Shown here: piece after piece, positions 61,792 to 64,000 of the stretch | Position numbering within the stretch: position 1 is the stretch's first letter | Layout of the letters: each line of letters starts with the position of its first letter | Assembly: GCF_910592395.1 (NCBI RefSeq) | Contig: NC_088318.1 | Span: 14,694,349 to 14,758,348, forward strand | DNA length: 64,000 nucleotides | Source of the DNA: Lineus longissimus | Taxonomy: Eukaryota; Nemertea; Pilidiophora; Heteronemertea; Lineidae | Reading direction: 5' to 3' | Notes under the pieces: model-generated | Told to the model about the DNA's origin: nothing | Seen by the model: the letters and a program-made list of their open reading frames with translations, nothing else | Database searches by the model: none | Program-made: the position numbers and the translations under genes

Positions 61792-63856
61792 TCAGTTACT
61801 TTCCTCTTTCAATTGTAGGGAATTATCCGTAAATTGAAACAGAGATTCATCATATAATTCCTCCGGCAATGATTCCTGGCAGTCCTCTGCATGCCACGTT
61901 GGCATCGGTGGTGGATTTTCAATTAGTTGTGCCTTTCGATAATGAAGGACAGAGTCTGTGACTTTAAGATAACCATGGGTTAGTCCCGGTAGATTGCCGC
62001 CCACCACGTATAAGATGTTGTACTTAGTATTAATGCGCAGAATCTGAAACAAGACAAATACAATTTAAAAAGGAAACACAACATAACTAACAGCATAAAA
62101 TAGCTCTGAAATGGACAAGGGTAGCAGAGCATCTGACCTTTTTGGTTTCTATTTATGCAGATATTTGTCTCATAAAGGTACGCTCCCCAGAATTACCAAG
62201 GCGCTGGTAGCCCAGACAAGAGCAAAATAGCAGTACTAACCTTGAGCCCTCGGAGTTCACGCCTCTCCTCTCCCATATGACCAGGCATCTTTTTCCCCTT
62301 ATGAACCCTAGACGAATCCTAGATGGGGAACAACACACAAAAAATATGTTACCACCAGAAATGTGTCAGAGCGGGGAGGACAGGGGACTTGGTTCTAACT
62401 GCTTCCGTGGAGTATACATTTAGTGTAACATGTTTTTATTAAAGCCAGTGATATTTTACAGCCGAAATGCTGGGAAATGGAATCTTCAGTGTTATAGACC
62501 TTTTGAAATGTTCAATATCGCAATTGATCAATTGATTCATAATCACTTTCCTGAACTTACCCCTCCACTGATTGAGCCTGGCCTGCGATGCCACTTGGTA
62601 TTCCCGTGGGAGGCTGGACCACCTTTGAAACCCCATCTCTTTACAACACCTTGGAAACCATGGTCAATCCTATATAACAGAATGGCTTGAATTTATGATG
62701 ACGCCCAAGATACATTTATGCTCTTGATCTCGAGCTAAAACTGCTTAACTGAATCATGATATGTCGGTCTTATTTTTCTTCTAGAAAGATTCCCCATCTT
62801 ACTGGTACTGGTGCTTTGGGGTCTGTGTGGTGGACCACCCTGTAACAACACTGCCAAAGATGTTTGAAAACTATCCTATTTCACACCCTGCCAATGATTA
62901 TTTCAGCATTAAAGAAGATATACTAACGTTCTTCCCTCGACATCGACATAGTCTCCAACACTGAAGTGATTCACTGACAGAGGTGTACCTGCGAATAATT
63001 AGGGATAGGCTCAATAAATGGACAAATCCTGGTCTCGAAATTAACTGTGGCATCATGGCAATTAGACATGTTCCCTTACCAAATGTCTCACTGCCTCTTC
63101 AAATTTGGCATTCCAAAAAGTCATCACCAGCTTGCCCCAAGTGCCCTGGTGCCCTCAAAAATAGGTCGGAGTTGGCCTCCGTGCCCCTGACAAATGCAAG
63201 ACAGCCTTGGCCAAAGTGCATTTGCTGCCCTAAGCTTCAAATTCTAGCCTGCAAACCTTTTCCTTTTTTTGGGGAAACTGCTGGAGGGACACAGGAGAAA
63301 AAAGAGGCGAGAAAAAGGATAATACTTTCAAGCAATGTTATCCTATCACTTCATGATGTGATTGGAGGAGCATAGTTTTTCAAGATAGAAGATTTTCTTC
63401 AAACTCCAAAACCAAGAAGGTGTACAAAAGAACTGACCAGGTTGTACTGCTGCATCTGGTGTGACTAGGAATCGACACAGCTTCCGTTTAGGTGGGACAC
63501 CAGCATCTTTAAACAGATTGTTGTACTCTTTTGAAAACTGTAGGATAAAGAATAAACATAAACAATATGAAAATAGGCCATGAAAGATATTCTAAGTATT
63601 AATCATCTAAATTTTGACAAAACTTACCCACTGTGGATCAGTGCTTAATGCTCCAACAACCTGGAAACCATATTTTCCGCGCCAAGAAGGATGCACCACA
63701 GAGTATGGGGCGTTCTTTGGTAGTTGATCTGGAGGTGTATATCGTATTACATGGTTGTCAACGATTTGTATCAATGTCGTGGATATTTTCTTCCCATTTT
63801 TGAACCACTGAGGTTGAACACCAATTTTGATACCCAACAACCCACATCTGAACGTC
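61792..63856 (-). CDS. MRPL3: mitochondrial ribosomal protein L3 (uL3m), C-terminal six exons
   Basis: Exons 63856-63628, 63537-63438, 62988-62928, 62669-62561, 62318-62241 and 62043-61792 (stop) join in phase and encode about 275 residues. Matches to uL3m run the whole length: [17 protein letters not shown] start, [51 protein letters not shown], the signature [39 protein letters not shown] and [18 protein letters not shown]. The protein sits near the peptidyl-transferase centre entrance of the mitochondrial large subunit. About 70 N-terminal residues, including the mitochondrial presequence, should lie right of the window. The acidic tail PEELYDES also matches the animal family. Confidence 0.95.
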
Positions 63857-64000
63857 CTGGAATCAAAACACCATATATTAATCAGTGAAGTCATGGAAAC
63901 AAAAAGATAAGTAATGCGGCATGTTTTCCCTGTGAATCTGAGAGATTTTAGGCTATAAAAAAAGACACGCTTAATGTAATGGCAGACAGCATCAGGAAAC

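Overview
The window is nuclear DNA of an invertebrate animal. Its genes are split by GT-AG introns, the intergenic space is AT-rich and full of short DNA transposons and tandem repeats, the protein families are metazoan, and one short (GGGTTA)n tract is present. I cannot name the species. A Helitron-like insertion starting CAAGAGGCCCAAGGGCC resembles repeats I associate with molluscs and related marine invertebrates, which is only a hint.

Layout. (1) 1-6255, + strand: the 3' part of a single-pass membrane receptor with CUB-like domains, one LDLa module, a TM helix and a long disordered tail with three PPxY motifs. (2) 8495-9495: a complete but internally deleted PIF/Harbinger transposon. (3) 12.5-14.1 kb: two MITEs. 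(4) 15018-26522, - strand: a seven-exon mitochondrial-clan cytochrome P450, reconstructed with every exon phase matching (536 aa), with an 8.6 kb first intron. (5) 26.5-31.8 kb: a divergent intergenic region with a long inverted repeat and a telomere-like hairpin. (6) 31816-39708, + strand: a full RBM39/CAPER-alpha splicing factor (12 coding exons, 555 aa). Introns 3, 6 and 9 each carry a copy of a C/D-box snoRNA-like sequence. (7) 41.9-51.4 kb: a satellite array of about 109-bp monomers organised into 1345-bp higher-order units, split by a 2.25-kb Helitron-like insertion that carries a two-exon small gene. (8) 51.7-57.4 kb, - strand: exons of an unidentified gene containing related, duplicated exons. 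(9) 59.3-61.2 kb: a degenerate minisatellite. (10) 61792-63856, - strand: the C-terminal six exons of mitochondrial ribosomal protein L3.

The genes do not form a pathway. The strongest undescribed-looking signals are the snoRNA-like family inside RBM39, whose D' guide can pair with the universally conserved 18S rRNA 530 loop, and the Helitron-like element with a spliced passenger gene inside a recently homogenised satellite.
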